DNA from: Stomoxys calcitrans
Taxonomy: Eukaryota > Arthropoda > Insecta > Diptera > Muscidae
Length of the DNA stretch: 64,000 nt
Assembly (NCBI RefSeq): GCF_963082655.1
Contig: NC_081554.1
Span: 126,207,453 to 126,271,452, forward strand
Direction: 5' to 3'
Shown here in pieces: positions 34,346 to 45,228 of the stretch. The translations under genes were made by a program, and so were the position numbers. The notes below the pieces were generated by a model, which saw only the letters and a list, made by a program, of their open reading frames with translations, did no database searches and was not told the origin of the DNA. Numbering within the stretch: the stretch's first letter is position 1; each line of letters opens with the position of its first letter.

Positions 34346-35160
34346 AATCAAGTAAAACCCTGCTAAGTTTGGCCAGGCCGAATCTTATGTTCACTACCCC
34401 ATGGATCGCATTTGCCAAGTTCTTTGCGCGGTTTCTCCTTACAGGCAAACAAAGGAAAATATATAAGAATTGCTATGCTATTGAAGCTACATACATCAGG
34501 TTATTAACCGGTTGGGACTATACTTGGTTTGTATGTTGGAGAACATAATAGATGTCATTATGCAAAATTTCAATCAAATCGGTTTAGTTGTTGCAATTTC
34601 GCCAAATCGGATAATAATTTCGACCTCTAGAGGATCAAAAAGTTAAGATCCGAGATTGGTATATATGGCAGCTATATCAAAACATTTACAATCCCAACCG
34701 ACATATACTAATAAGAAATATGTCAATCAAATCGGATTAGAATTGCGCCCTATAGGGGCTCAAGAACTAAAATCTGAGGATCGGTTTATATGGAAGCTAT
34801 GTCAAGCTATCAGACCATATTTGGCACATATGTTAAAGGTCGCTGGGGAAGTCATTGTACAAAATTTCAGCCAAATCGGCTTGCGCCCACTGGAGGCTCA
34901 AGAAGTATAATCGGGAGATCGGTTTATATGAGAGCTGTAACAGGTTATGAACCGATTTAGACCATTCCTGTTATAGTTGTTGCAATTTCAGCCAAATCGG
35001 ATAATAATTTCGACCTCTAAAGGATCAAGAAGATAAGATCCGAGATAAGTATATATGGTAGCTATATCAAAACAATTACAATCCGAACCGACATATACTA
35101 ATAAGAAGTATTTGTGCAAAATTTCAAGCGCCTACTTTATTCTCCAAAAGTTAGGGTGCA
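34346..35160 (+). mobile_element. Hairpin-ended dispersed repeat (family A), right-truncated copy
   Basis: It opens with AAGTAAAACCCTGCTAAG and TTTGGCCAGGCCGAATCTTA, then ATGGATCGCATTTGCCAAG, the family's left end. Inner words (GATCGGTTTATATGG, AAAATTTCAGCCAAATCGG, CCTCTAGAGGATCAAAAAG) repeat two to three times. The usual closing GGTGGAGGGTATA hairpin is missing; similarity fades at about 35,160. Confidence 0.75.
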
Positions 35161-35640
35161 CAAGGAAGAAAATTTTAACTTTATATATTTATAAGCTGCT
35201 GTTTTGGATGTCAGATTCGGATGTCAGTAGTACTCTTATCTCAAATATCTTTCATTCATTCGTTTAGTCTAAGTGTCCGTTCGAGGTTGTGTGGTGCCCC
35301 CAACTTTTGGCAACGAAAATGGGTGTAAGATTTATATTCTCATTCCATCTATATTTATTTTGATCCTCATATTCCCAATATTGTCAAACATTTCTTGTGT
35401 AGTTGGGGGGTTTTGGGGTTAGGACTGGTACAAGAGATTTCGCTTCGAAAGTGGATATGTTTCATATTCGTGGTCTACTTCCAAATACCATTTCAGACAC
35501 TTTACCGGAAAATAGATATCAGATTTCTTTTGAGTGCCATGGTAGGATACACTTGGCGAGAACATCAAATTTTGCAGTAGTTATAGAACAACAACTTTGC
35601 AGTGATTATACGCTTATAGATTTGTGAGGCCCTGTCATTT
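35161..35640. other. Unidentified spacer
   Basis: Two overlapping open frames at 35,395-35,627 have no recognised similarity, no splice context and no partner elsewhere in the window. No gene is called. Confidence 0.4.
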
Positions 35641-35775
35641 AAAAAAAATGGTATCACATCCAAAGGGATGTTGCACTGCGATGTGCCTTAGCATTAAATC
35701 GGACACCACTCATCGATATGTGAGAAGTTTTCCTCCTGGTTGTTGATGGAATGTTCGGGGCGAAAAAAAAAACAA
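35641..35775 (+). mobile_element. tRNA-like SINE, 3' fragment
   Basis: Shares GATGTTGCACTGCGATGTGC, CACCACTCATCGATATGTGA and GAAGTTTTCCTCCTGG-like words with the 3' half of the SINE at 61.50-61.77 kb, and ends in a poly(A) tract at about 35,764. The B-box part is absent (5' truncation). Confidence 0.65.
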
Positions 35776-37175
35776 TTTAATAGCAGTGATTTTCATTAAA
35801 TGGAAGTTACTGTGCAAATTTATTTTATCATTTAAGTGTGATGAACTTATACACGTGTGATGAATGAACTTATACATACACACAACGATCTTCTATGAGT
35901 AGCTCACATATATAGAGATACGAGAGCGATAATCGTCAAAATGTAGCGGCCAGCAAATTTTTAATAGCAAAAATAGTTTTCCCTTTGGAAATGTTTCAGT
36001 ACAAGTTTCAAATTTAGAAAATTCAGCAAACATTTACACGAGTATCACAGATGTACGCATTTGTAAAAACAGACTGCTTTGCATTACTTTTTATTAGTGC
36101 ACATTGAATAGATATGGCAATTCAAAAACTTTTCTATGAGCGTGTACAATCTTATCTCTTTTAGCTTATACATTTTGTTTTTTTCCACACCTGCTAACCA
36201 TTGACCGAATTATCCCCAAGGAACAGAGGTGTTTTCCCGTAAAATACATAGGTATACGTTTGTACAGGGTTTTGTATGAATGTTTGAATCTGATTTTATA
36301 ACGTACCTATCATAGCTCAATATTGGGTTTCAACAGGTCTAATTAAAGACAAATACCCACATATATTGCTGTTGCCATGCATTGCTGCTGATATTGTACG
36401 TATGCAGGGAACATATGAACGTTGGCGTAAAGAAGCATACTCACGTGCCATATTCTATTTTCTGTGACGTTAAAAAAAGAATGTATTTTCCGTTGTTTCT
36501 CTGCCATTTTTTATAAAGTTTGTTTTTTATTGTTTTTGTACAAGTTTGCAAATCAAAGAGAATTTTCAGTTTATAGTAATGCTTTCGTAATATTTTGTTT
36601 TTGTTTTTCATACAATGTTCTATACCTTACTAACTTAAGGGACTATTAAATATAAAGAGAACAATATAGGGCATGAGACAATAGTTTCGGCGTTTGGAAT
36701 TTACATATTGATTTTAGACCAAATAAAGCATATACATATGATTTCGAATATAAATATGAGCGCGAATAGTACTTTCGTTCTTGGAATTGTTATCAATAGT
36801 TTGCAAAGAATATTGTTAACATGACAATTTGTGTATGTAAACAAAAAAAAAATGAAAAGTTGGGGAATTTGATCATTGGCGGAAACAGAAACCACAACGT
36901 CATAGTTTATGAGATTTCTAGGGTAAAGTAAATCTCAATCAAGTCTAATAAAAATACTCCATAGGTCTTCATTGCAATCCTTTACTTAAAACCTTCGCAA
37001 CAAAAATTGTACTATATCATCACAAGTTTCTCATCCTCAACTCACACTAAACTTTAAAATCTCTCTTATAAGGACCTTATCCTATGCAGCGTAGCACGAA
37101 ATCTCTGATGCTCCCTTGCAAGAACAGCATTTGAGCTTTTGCGACGAACACTGATGTTATTTCCATTTGTTTTAT
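35776..37175. other. AT-rich spacer and 3' flank of slowmo
   Basis: No gene or confident repeat is seen. The right part must include the 3' UTR of the leftward slowmo gene; candidate polyadenylation words on the minus strand include AATAAA at about 36,719-36,726 on the opposite-sense sequence, but none is decisive. Confidence 0.4.
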
Positions 37176-37823
37176 TTAAATGTGCATGTGCTTTGCGGCC
37201 TGCGCGCTTATTTCATCCATACTTTTGCGAGCACTTTCTGTCATATCATCCAAAGACCTCCGTGTGGTCATTATTAAATCATCTGTGCTTTTAGCCGCTG
37301 TTTCGGCGATACCTTTGACTTCAGAATTTATGCGGCCTATAACCCATTCCAAGCCTTGCCGTCCTTTACCAGCGTTCGTACTTATGCTGGATGTGAGCAT
37401 GTCTTCCATATAATGTGACAGGGGAACGCCATGTACGCTGACCGAAGCCTCTTGTTTAAGCAGCGTTTTTGTTGGGTCTGTAGGATGGGGCTCATAGTAT
37501 AAGACTTCGTCGACAGATATGTGACGGCAGAATGTTAAATTAATGGTTTTCAATACCATTTGTCTTTTTGTTGGATCTACTGCTGACCGTTCACTGGCAA
37601 AGCAGGTCTTAGCGGTTCCTATTAGTTTGTGTGTCCATTTGGGGAAGTACCATTTTGACTGTACCAGACGATGCGTATGCAAGACACCATCGACAACTTT
37701 TCGTTCCACTACATCAGTGCCAATGATGGACGGTGTCATGGGGTTGGGGTATTTTCGCCACGCTGCTTGTGCTACAGTTTCCCACGGATGGTTAAATGTA
37801 TGCTCAGACGTCCAGATTTTCAT
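37176..37823 (-). CDS. slmo: Protein slowmo (PRELI/MSF1-domain lipid-transfer protein)
   Basis: Uninterrupted 215-aa frame, the same length as Drosophila Slowmo and close to mammalian PRELID3. It starts MKIWTSEHTFNHPWETVAQAAWRKY, the conserved N terminus of the PRELI/MSF1 domain, which fills about residues 1-172. Other family blocks are VDGVLHTHRLVQSKW, TFCRHISVDEVLYYEPHP, TLLKQEASVSVHGVPLSHYMEDML and KGRQGLEWVI. A helical Ser/Asp/Lys-rich tail follows. Family members work in the mitochondrial intermembrane space with TRIAP1 to move phospholipid (phosphatidylserine for PRELID3) between membranes; loss in Drosophila causes slow larval movement. No coding intron is apparent. The 5' UTR on the minus strand contains a CACACACGCACAC stretch just before the start. 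Confidence 0.96.
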   Translation of the reverse strand: MKIWTSEHTFNHPWETVAQAAWRKYPNPMTPSIIGTDVVERKVVDGVLHTHRLVQSKWYFPKWTHKLIGTAKTCFASERSAVDPTKRQMVLKTINLTFCRHISVDEVLYYEPHPTDPTKTLLKQEASVSVHGVPLSHYMEDMLTSSISTNAGKGRQGLEWVIGRINSEVKGIAETAAKSTDDLIMTTRRSLDDMTESARKSMDEISAQAAKHMHI

Positions 37824-38494
37824 TATGCAAGATCTGTGTGCGTGTGTGTGTCTGTATCGTTAAATCGCCAAAGCCACCAAACCCTTGCTTCGCAGTCCAC
37901 AGACAAGTAGTCTAAATAAAATAAAAAATATACACGAAAATGTTAAAAAAAAACTTCTTGTTCTACAACAAATTGAGTTGTTTTGGTTTAACACAAAATT
38001 AAATATTTATAGTTTTTGATGCACGTAATAACCTTCGACTTGACTGTAATTAAGAGAAGAAAGACTGGGAAGTCGCAAAAAGCACCCTTGAACGAATTTA
38101 TCACAGTTGCAAAATTTAGTAGTTAGAAAGCAATATCATTGATTCTTAATTTACTCGAAATATCTATTTTCTCGTAACTAACACGAATATATTTTGCCTA
38201 TTTCTACACACGTCTACAATTGCTATGTTGAAGTGGCACTAACTATTACTAATGAATGGCTTAGATACCACTATTAATATATTTACAAATTTTTACACTC
38301 GCTTGCATCTGTTCGGAATTTCCCATGAACATCCACAAATTTCCCTATGAGGTGCTTGAAATTTCCCAATAATTCTTATTGGTCCCTTTTTGTCCAATTA
38401 GTAAAATGAACGTTACTTGTGTCACTACGACATGAACGGATGTCAAAACAAACCCTTTAGGTTGGTACTATCTCAAGGCAAGATATATTCATTT
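37824..38494. other. 5' flank of slowmo
   Basis: Presumed 5' UTR and promoter of slowmo. No TATA box or initiator could be assigned with confidence. No repeat partner seen. Confidence 0.45.
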
Positions 38495-38604
38495 ACAGGT
38501 AGGGGCAATTGCCCAACAACAAAATATTGAGTACACTTACTGTCAAAATCAGTGACTAGAGCAACTCTGATTTTGCATGTTTCTAGTTCGGTACACTACC
38601 TGGT
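38495..38604 (-). mobile_element. Small CAGGTAGTG-ended MITE, copy 1
   Basis: Reads ACAGGTAGGGGCAATTGCCC at the left and CACTACCTGGTAATTATG at the right. The inner words CAACAAAATATTGAGT, GTCAAAATCAGTGACTAG and CAACTCTGATTTTG recur, reverse-complemented, at 61.08-61.28 kb. The short termini (CAGGTAG / CTACCTG) are inverted. Non-coding. Confidence 0.7.
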
Positions 38605-38647
38605 AATTATGTCATGATCTTAAGGTGGATTTAAAGGTAGAGTTTCA

Positions 38648-38744
38648 ATCCCATGGCAGCCGGTTGTACGTATTGGATTGACCCGATGGAATCCTCCATC
38701 GGCAAGGGCTGCCGTCTCGGTGTAAAACACACTGCTACAACAAC
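38648..38744 (+). mobile_element. 97-bp SINE-like derivative of the 2A-bearing LINE
   Basis: The first about 75 bp match the 5' end of the LINE at 22,756 (ATCCCATGGCAGCCGGTTGT ... GATTGACCCGATGGAATCC ... GGCAAGGGCTGCC). The last bases match that LINE's 3' end (ACTGCTACAACAAC). It is flanked by AAAGGTAGAGTTTCA (38,633-38,647) and AAAGGTGGAGTTTCA (38,745-38,759), a 15-bp target duplication with one mismatch, so it moved as a unit. No coding potential; presumably mobilised by the LINE. Confidence 0.85.
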
Positions 38745-38759
38745 AAAGGTGGAGTTTCA

Positions 38760-39225
38760 TTACACGCGGAACACGCATGCATACTAATGCATGCATGTCA
38801 AAAAAAAAAAGGTTTACGCTAAATTTATTCGGTCTTGAAATAATTCATACAATCCTATATTGTCCGGCTGCAGACCATAGGCTATTCTATTTCAATTACA
38901 ATTAATAAACGAAAACACTTGTTTTTAGAAAAATTTGTGTTTTGCTTTGTAATATATTTAGTTGGTTTGTATTGTGTGAGTTAAGGCCAAAACAGAATCA
39001 ACGCGTTGAGCTTTGTTTTTGAGCATTGTGATGAAAAATGCAACACTGTAAACTAATTCCACAAAAGCAACGCCCAAAAGTTAAACAATTTTTAACTTTG
39101 GCGCTTAAAAACACTTCTTCTTGTAAGGCAACACAAAATGACGGTCCATTTCACTCGTCAAAGTTGAAAATTCTTTAACTTTTGCGAGTTGTTTTGTTTT
39201 GGTCTTTATACAACAAATGCACGCA
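38760..39225. other. AT-rich spacer
   Basis: Contains the palindromic stretch ATGCATACTAATGCATGCAT (about 38,777) and several HTH-like GCATGCATG words near 39,221. No gene is seen. Confidence 0.4.
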
Positions 39226-39510
39226 TGCATGGTCTCATTTGTACAACAACCACAAATCATATGGTGAAATCTTTCCATCAAGCTGATAAAAGATGGTCTC
39301 ATTTTTCATCGACGTTTTGCCAACACAGAAAAGAAATTTGTGTTCGTGTGTGTATACGTGTGCATACATGAGCAGAGAATATGCCAAGAAAGAAAATGAC
39401 AACAAAGAGAATGCAAACAAAAATCTGACATTTTAATACCGTCAAAACTGACCGGTTGTTAACAACTGTTCACGTGAGACTACCATTTTGAATCCGCCTT
39501 GGCACACACG
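39226..39510 (+). mobile_element. GGTCTCA-ended MITE, copy 2
   Basis: Same interior as the element at 4.04-4.28 kb: GGTCTCATTTGTACAACAAC, CACAAATCATATGGTG, CGACGTTTTGCCAACACAG, ACATGAGCAGAGAATATGCC, then GTGAGACTACCATTTTGAAT and CCGCCTTGG. It carries an extra internal duplication of the GATGGTCTCATTTTTCATCG word (about 39,291). Confidence 0.72.
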
Positions 39511-39761
39511 CATCTGATGGAATAAGTTAATCAACTTTAAACGCGTTTCAGGGCGCAAAACATATGATTTGAATAAGTTTACTGTTCAAAAATTTTTTTA
39601 CAGTTTGTTAAATCGAGATTCTTTTATTAAAATCATTTTAAACAATGTTATTGACAATTTGCATCGAAATTGACGTTGGAATAGACATAAATATGCAGAT
39701 TTTTTGAAATTTTTAAGGAGCAAAAGGCGCATGGTATGTAACTCAACCAATGTGGGCGCAC

Positions 39762-39985
39762 AAGGCGGATTTAATAAGGTGGTCTCACGTAAATAGCTGT
39801 TAATACTCGGCCAGGTTTGACGGTATTAAGATGTCAGATTTTTTCTGCATTTTTTTGTTGTTATCTTCTATATGCGGGAAATATTCTCTGATCATTTACG
39901 CACACGTATACACACACGCACACAAATTTCTTTGTGTGTTAGCAAAACGTCGATGAAAACTTAGACCATCTTTTATTGTTTCACC
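39762..39985 (-). mobile_element. GGTCTCA-ended MITE, copy 3 (reversed)
   Basis: Opens with CAAGGCGGATTTAATAAGG and TGGTCTCACG and contains GGCCAGGTTTGACGGTATTA, GATGTCAGATTTTTTCTGC and AAAACGTCGATGAAAAC, the reverse complement of words in copies 1 and 2. The left part of the parental element (ACAACCACAAATCATATGG) is replaced after about 39,970, so it is truncated. It faces copy 2 as an inverted pair about 250 bp apart. Confidence 0.7.
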
Positions 39986-39989
39986 GTTG

Positions 39990-40165
39990 ATTGTCCACGA
40001 CTGCAATTGCAGCTACTCTGTATAGAGTATTTGACTATGCGCAATCTGTGGACGCGCCCGTTAGCTCGCAGCTAAGATTCTCGTGATAACAATGAAAACC
40101 ACACAGATCGAAGCTCAAAATTCCAGCCTGTGTCGAGCTCACAATTGTCCTGTGCAGGTCTAACT
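39990..40165 (-). mobile_element. RTE-like LINE 5' UTR fragment
   Basis: Reversed match to the 5' UTR of the RTE-like copy at 21.56-21.72 kb. Shared words: GCAGCTACTCTGTATAGAG-type, CAATCTGTGGACGCGCCCG, GCAGCTAAGATTCTCGTGAT and ATTCCAGCCTGTGTCG. Only about 175 bp remain. Confidence 0.72.
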
Positions 40166-40415
40166 GAAAGGCGTTAAAATTTTTGCGTAATAATCCATAA
40201 CGAATAACTTTCTTTTTAAATATACTTAGAAGCAAATTTTTTTGGTGGCTTGTAAACAATAGAATGAGCTATAAATAAAACAAATATCATTTAGCTGTAA
40301 TTTCTATTTCGACGAATATGCCACTTGGTAACACTAGAGTTTAGCATGTCCGACTTTAACGATGAATGCTTGGGTTCATATCTCGGCGTAATAATAGACA
40401 ATTATTTTTAATGGT

Positions 40416-41758
40416 GGTTGTTTTTGTTGTAGCAGTTTCTATCTTTCGCCTCCTTGATTCTGTTGAGTATCCAGATTCAGGAACTCTGCGATTAAGATGA
40501 GGTGCGTCCAGAGGGATATGGGTCTGGCTGGGCAGTTAAACAGGTGACTTGTGTAGTGTGGTCCCTGGTCACAATCAAGACATACATCCTGCACGTCGCC
40601 AGTAAACCTTGCTCTGTAGGAGTTGAGGCAGCTGCATCGGCCGGTTTGTAATTGAGCGAGAACTACCCTGGTTTTCTGGTGGAAGTTAATTTCTTCAGGT
40701 GCAATGGGAGGCTGACACTCAGCCGGTAGCTATTTACCGCATCTGCTGCCGTGTCTTCATGAATGTTGAATGTTTTCTACACCCGTTTGATTTGGAGGTT
40801 CTCTCTTGTAGCGCTGAACCTCACGCTCCAGATCATGTAGATCTACCATAAGGATTGTGGGAGGTGGATACCTATCCACAAGATAATGATTTGGATGGTC
40901 TCTGCGATAACAGCCTAAAAGGTATTGCTTAGACAGCATGTAGTTATGTCTTCGCTAGGGTAGGATCTTTGATGGAGGTGGTCCACATGAGAACTGAGGA
41001 GACAACCCGTCGTAGTTCGACATCCTGACATATCTGGCGGCATCTTGACATATCTGAATATTATTCCTCTGCGTGTCACAGAGCTGATGAGACCACACTG
41101 GCGCTGCATAACTTACCACAGACCGGCCAATTGCTTTTTACGTGGTCAATAAGTGTTCTTTGTCTGCACGCCAAGTGCTGCCGGCAGGTGACTTGAGGAC
41201 CTTGTTTCTACTTTTGACTGTCACAAATTGCTGTGGCATGTGGGAGAATGTGTAAGAGTTGTCAAATGTGAAGCCAGGTATTTTGGGACACTTGTAGTGA
41301 ACAAAGTGTATTAGTAGTTAACAAAGCAGTTGTTGTGCTATGCAGTCTTCAAAATCCATGCTGATGCCCGGCGAATAGTAATTTCCCGATAAGATTCGTG
41401 AGAAGTAGTGCCTCAAGCGTCTTGGTGCTGATGGGAGAAGGGAGATCGGTCTGTACGATTCCTTTAAACTCAGGTCCTTTCTTGGCTACAGTAGCGGGAT
41501 TACTCTGTCCATCTTCCAGACATCGATAACTATAAGAGTGTTCAAAGACAGGATGAGGACAGTTGTAAGGTACTCAACTCCAGGTAGATCTAAATTCTTC
41601 AGTATCAGTGTAGAGATTCCTTCTGGGCCCAACGCCTTGGATGATTTGGCGCCACGGATGATATTCGTTACTACGCCCACGGTAAATTATATGGCTGTCC
41701 ATCGGCATGGAGACCACGAATGGCTCTCCTCTTACCCCTGTCACTCTTGGGATGCACA
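40416..41758 (-). mobile_element. 2A-family LINE, reversed and internally deleted copy
   Basis: On the plus strand it starts with TTTTTGTTGTAGCAGTTTCT and TCTTTCGCC, the reverse complement of the LINE 3' end at 26.3 kb. Translations on the minus strand give LSKQYLLGCYRRDHPNHYLVDRYPPP and RTTTGCLLSSHVDHLHQ. Further 5' come GAKSSKALGPEGISTLILKNLDLPGVEYLTTVL (41.6 kb) and PRVTGVRGEPF (41.7 kb). The reverse transcriptase palm is deleted between about 41,290 and 41,340. At about 41,760 it changes to RTE-like 5' UTR sequence. Inactive. Confidence 0.82.
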
Positions 41759-43470
41759 AAAAATTGAAGCTTAGCTGACAGTTACTGGGCGCGTCCACAG
41801 GTTGCGGGTAGTGGAATGCTCCATACGAAGTAGCTGCAAAGACAGTCTCGGACCGTCAGCGGCATCGAGCGAAGTCTTAGTGAGGCTCCCGCTCTTGCAC
41901 AAATACTGAGTGCCTATGATGCTTGATATAACAAGGCGAGTTATTGGAGCCTTTTAATAACCAATGACCACCCTGTTCTCACTGCGATCGGACCTTTGGA
42001 CCGGAACAAGCTTGCTCACCTACAGGTGCTTAACGAGGATCGCCGCCTCGGTAAGGTGTAACACGTGCATGCAGTGGGTACATTTGCGATCTTGCTCTGA
42101 CCTCACTTCACTACGGGAGTATAGTCATACTGGATATGTTGCAAGGTGCTTGGCGAACATAGCCAGCAGTGGGTCGCAAACGTCGTAGTCGGCTTCTGCG
42201 TCCTCGTCGTCGGACTATGTGACTCCACCGACCTCTCCTGTGCGGCAATATACGCAACAACAGCATCCCAGCCTCAATATTGCCAGGCCAGTGCCGGGAA
42301 ATGTATAATTTTTGCAACTAAACTGCAACGGTCTCCGTGGCAAGATCGATAAGATTGTGTATTTTATGACTCGGAAGAACGTATTGTTCGCAGCGATCCC
42401 GGAGACAAAGTTTCAACTTGCACAGTTGTTACGGATACAATGTGCTACGTAAGGATCGCTCAAAGAATGGAGGTGGGAGATTGGCCTTCGTAATACACCA
42501 TTCCGTGCAATATAGACCCATCTCGCCTGCGCCTGGCGCTAGTGACCCTTACATGGAGTGCATGGGGATAGCAGTCAGGTCCGGTATTGCCGAGTTAGAG
42601 CTATACAACGCATACATACCGCCGGTTGGTAGCTGTGCCCCAATTAATGGCCAACCTTACAACCCCGGCATAAGTGGGTTACTAGATGGCCATAATCGTC
42701 TGGTTCTAGGGGACTTCAATGCGCATCATATTTCATGAGAATCTCCCCTAGGTAACGACCAGCGTGGCATGGCTTTGGCAGAGCAGATTGAAGGTTCCAC
42801 GTTTTGCATGGTGAATGAGGATTAAAGGGAGGTGCAGCAGCTCGCCAGACATTTCCATTGCATCCCCTGATCTCCTGAGTGACGTATCCTGACAAGCTGT
42901 CATCTCTTTGAGGTCAGACCACCTCCCCATAGTTCTCACCATCGACCGACCACCCGACTTCATAACCTCTGAGCGCCGGACATTTATCAATCAGAAAAAG
43001 GCCGATTTGGCTGGCTCTCTCAAGTATACCAATCGCCGCTTCAGTGCACTTCCACCGCCCTCAGATGTGATAGTTGCTGAGAGGAAATTCCGAGACATCA
43101 TTAACGCAGCAACCGCTCGCTTTATACCAGCCGTCTGGAAATAAACAGGGTAGTCAACCAACATAGGCGGAATTTGTAGCTGGAACACTTGCAGCAATGT
43201 AAGTTAGGCACCGGTCTTAGCAAGCTGTGGTCTGTTGCTAATTCACACTCAAACCCCGGTAGACGGGATGACAGGACCTCAGTCGCTTTTGGCGAAGTAA
43301 CTATGATTGATCCGAAGAGATGCGGCATGTTGTTCAACCGTCAATTTATTGTGCATCCCGAGAGTGACAGGGCAAAGAGGAGAGCCATCACAATTTACCG
43401 TCGGCGAAGTTACGAATGTCATCCGTGGCGTCAAATCATCCAAGGCGTTGGATGATTTGACGCCATGGAT
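41713..43470 (+). repeat. 1,758-bp chimeric tandem unit, copy 1
   Basis: Composition in order: a short reversed LINE segment (ACCACGAATGGCTCTCC); about 225 bp matching the RTE-like LINE 5' UTR (GAAGCTTAGCTGACAG ... TAATAACCAATGACCACC); then the 5' half of the 2A-family LINE in forward sense. The LINE part keeps the zinc finger (CNTCMQWVHLRSCSDLTSLR) and endonuclease (NVLRKDRSKNGGGRLAFVIH; LGDFNAHH; SDHLPIVLTI) but not the 2A motif. Stops break the frame (after NAHHIS at 42,738). It ends in a fold-back junction at 43,424-43,463. Confidence 0.9.
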
Positions 43471-45228
43471 ACCACGAATGGCTCTCCTCCTACCCCTGTC
43501 ACTCTTGGGATGCACAAAAAATTGAAGCTTAGCTGACAGGTACTGGGCGCGTCCACAAGTTGCGGGTAGTGGAATGCTCCATACGAAGTAGCTGCAAAGA
43601 CAGTCTCGGACCATCAGCGGCATCGAGCGGAGTCTCAGTGAGGCTCCCGCTCTTGCACAAATACTGAGTGCCTATGATGCTTGATATAACAAGGCGAGTT
43701 ATTGGAGCCTTTTAATAACCAATGACCACCCTGTTCTCACTGCGATCGGACCTTTGGACCGGAACAAGCTTGCTCACCTACAGGTGCTTAACGAGGATCG
43801 GGACCTCGGTAAGGTGTAACACGTGCATGCAGTGGGTACATTTGCGATCTTGCTCTGACCTCACTTCACTACGGGAGTATAGTCATACTGGATATGTTGC
43901 AAGGTGCTGTGCGAACATAGCCAGCAGTGGGTCTCAAACGTCGTAGTCGGCTTCTGCGTCCTCGTCGTCGGACTATGTGACTCCTCCGACCTCTCCCGTG
44001 CGGCAATATACGCAACAACAGCATCCCAGCCTCAATATTGCCAGGCCAGTGCCGGGAAATGTATCATTTTTGCAACTAAACTGCAACGGTCTCCGTGGCA
44101 AGATCGATAAGATTGTGTATTTTATGACTCGGAAGAACGTATTGTTCGCAGCGATCCCGGAGACAAAGCTGCAACTTGCACAGTTGTTACGGATACAATG
44201 TGCTACGTAAGGATCGCTCAAAGAATGGAGGTGGGAGATTGGCCTTCGTAATACACCATTCCGTGCAATATAGACCCATCTCGCCTGCGCCTGGCGCTAG
44301 TGACCCTTACATGGAGTGCATGGGGATAGCAGTCAGGTCCGGTATTGCCGAGTTAGAGCTATACAACGCATACATACCGCCGGTTGGTAGCTGTGCCCCA
44401 ATTAATGGCCAACCTTACAACCCCGGCATAAGTGGGTTACTAGATGGCCATAATCGTCTGGTTCTAGGGGACTTCAATGCGCATCATATTTCATGAGAAT
44501 CTCCCCTAGGTAACGACCAGCGTGGCATGGCTTTGGCAGAGCAGATTGAAGGTTCCACGTTTTGCATGGTGAATGAGGATTAAAGGGAGGTGCAGCAGCT
44601 CGCCAGACATTTCCATTGCATCCCCTGATCTCCTGAGTGACGTATCCTGACAAGCTGTCATCTCTTTGAGGTCAGACCACCTCCCCATAGTTCTCACCAT
44701 CGACCGACCACCCGACTTCATAACCTCTGAGCGCCGGACATTTATCAATCAGAAAAAGGCCGATTTGGCTGGCTCTCTCAAGTATACCAATCGCCGCTTC
44801 AGTGCACTTCCACCGCCCTCAGATGTGATAGTTGCTGAGAGGAAATTCCGAGACATCATTAACGCAGCAACCGCTCGCTTTATACCAGCCGTCTGGAAAT
44901 AAACAGGGTAGTCAACCAACATAGGCGGAATTTGTAGCTGGAACACTTGCAGCAATGTAAGTTAGGCACCGGTCTTAGCAAGCTGTGGTCTGTTGCTAAT
45001 TCACACTCAAACCCCGGTAGACGGGATGACAGGACCTCAGTCGCTTTTGGCGAAGTAACTATGATTGATCCGAAGAGATGCGGCATGTTGTTCAACCGTC
45101 AATTTATTGTGCATCCCGAGAGTGACAGGGCAAAGAGGAGAGCCATCACAATTTACCGTCGGCGAAGTTACGAATGTCATCCGTGGCGTCAAATCATCCA
45201 AGGCGTTGGATGATTTGACGCCATGGAT
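43471..45228 (+). repeat. 1,758-bp chimeric tandem unit, copy 2
   Basis: Same structure as the preceding unit at an exact 1,758-bp offset. The left part shares substitutions with copy 3 (GGGACCTCGG; TGCTGTGCGAAC; GGGTCTCAAACG), while the right part is identical to copy 1 as far as I can read. The 106-aa endonuclease piece at 44,176-44,496 is identical to those in copies 1 and 3. It ends with the same fold-back junction at 45,182-45,221. Confidence 0.9.

Noticed and set aside
35395..35627. Small hypothetical gene
   Set aside because: Two overlapping frames in different phases, no start context, splice sites or recognised similarity.
38777..38800. GCATGCAT-rich palindrome as a regulatory operator
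   Set aside because: It is short, alternating sequence of a kind common in AT-rich spacers; there is no partner gene or repeated occurrence to support a function.
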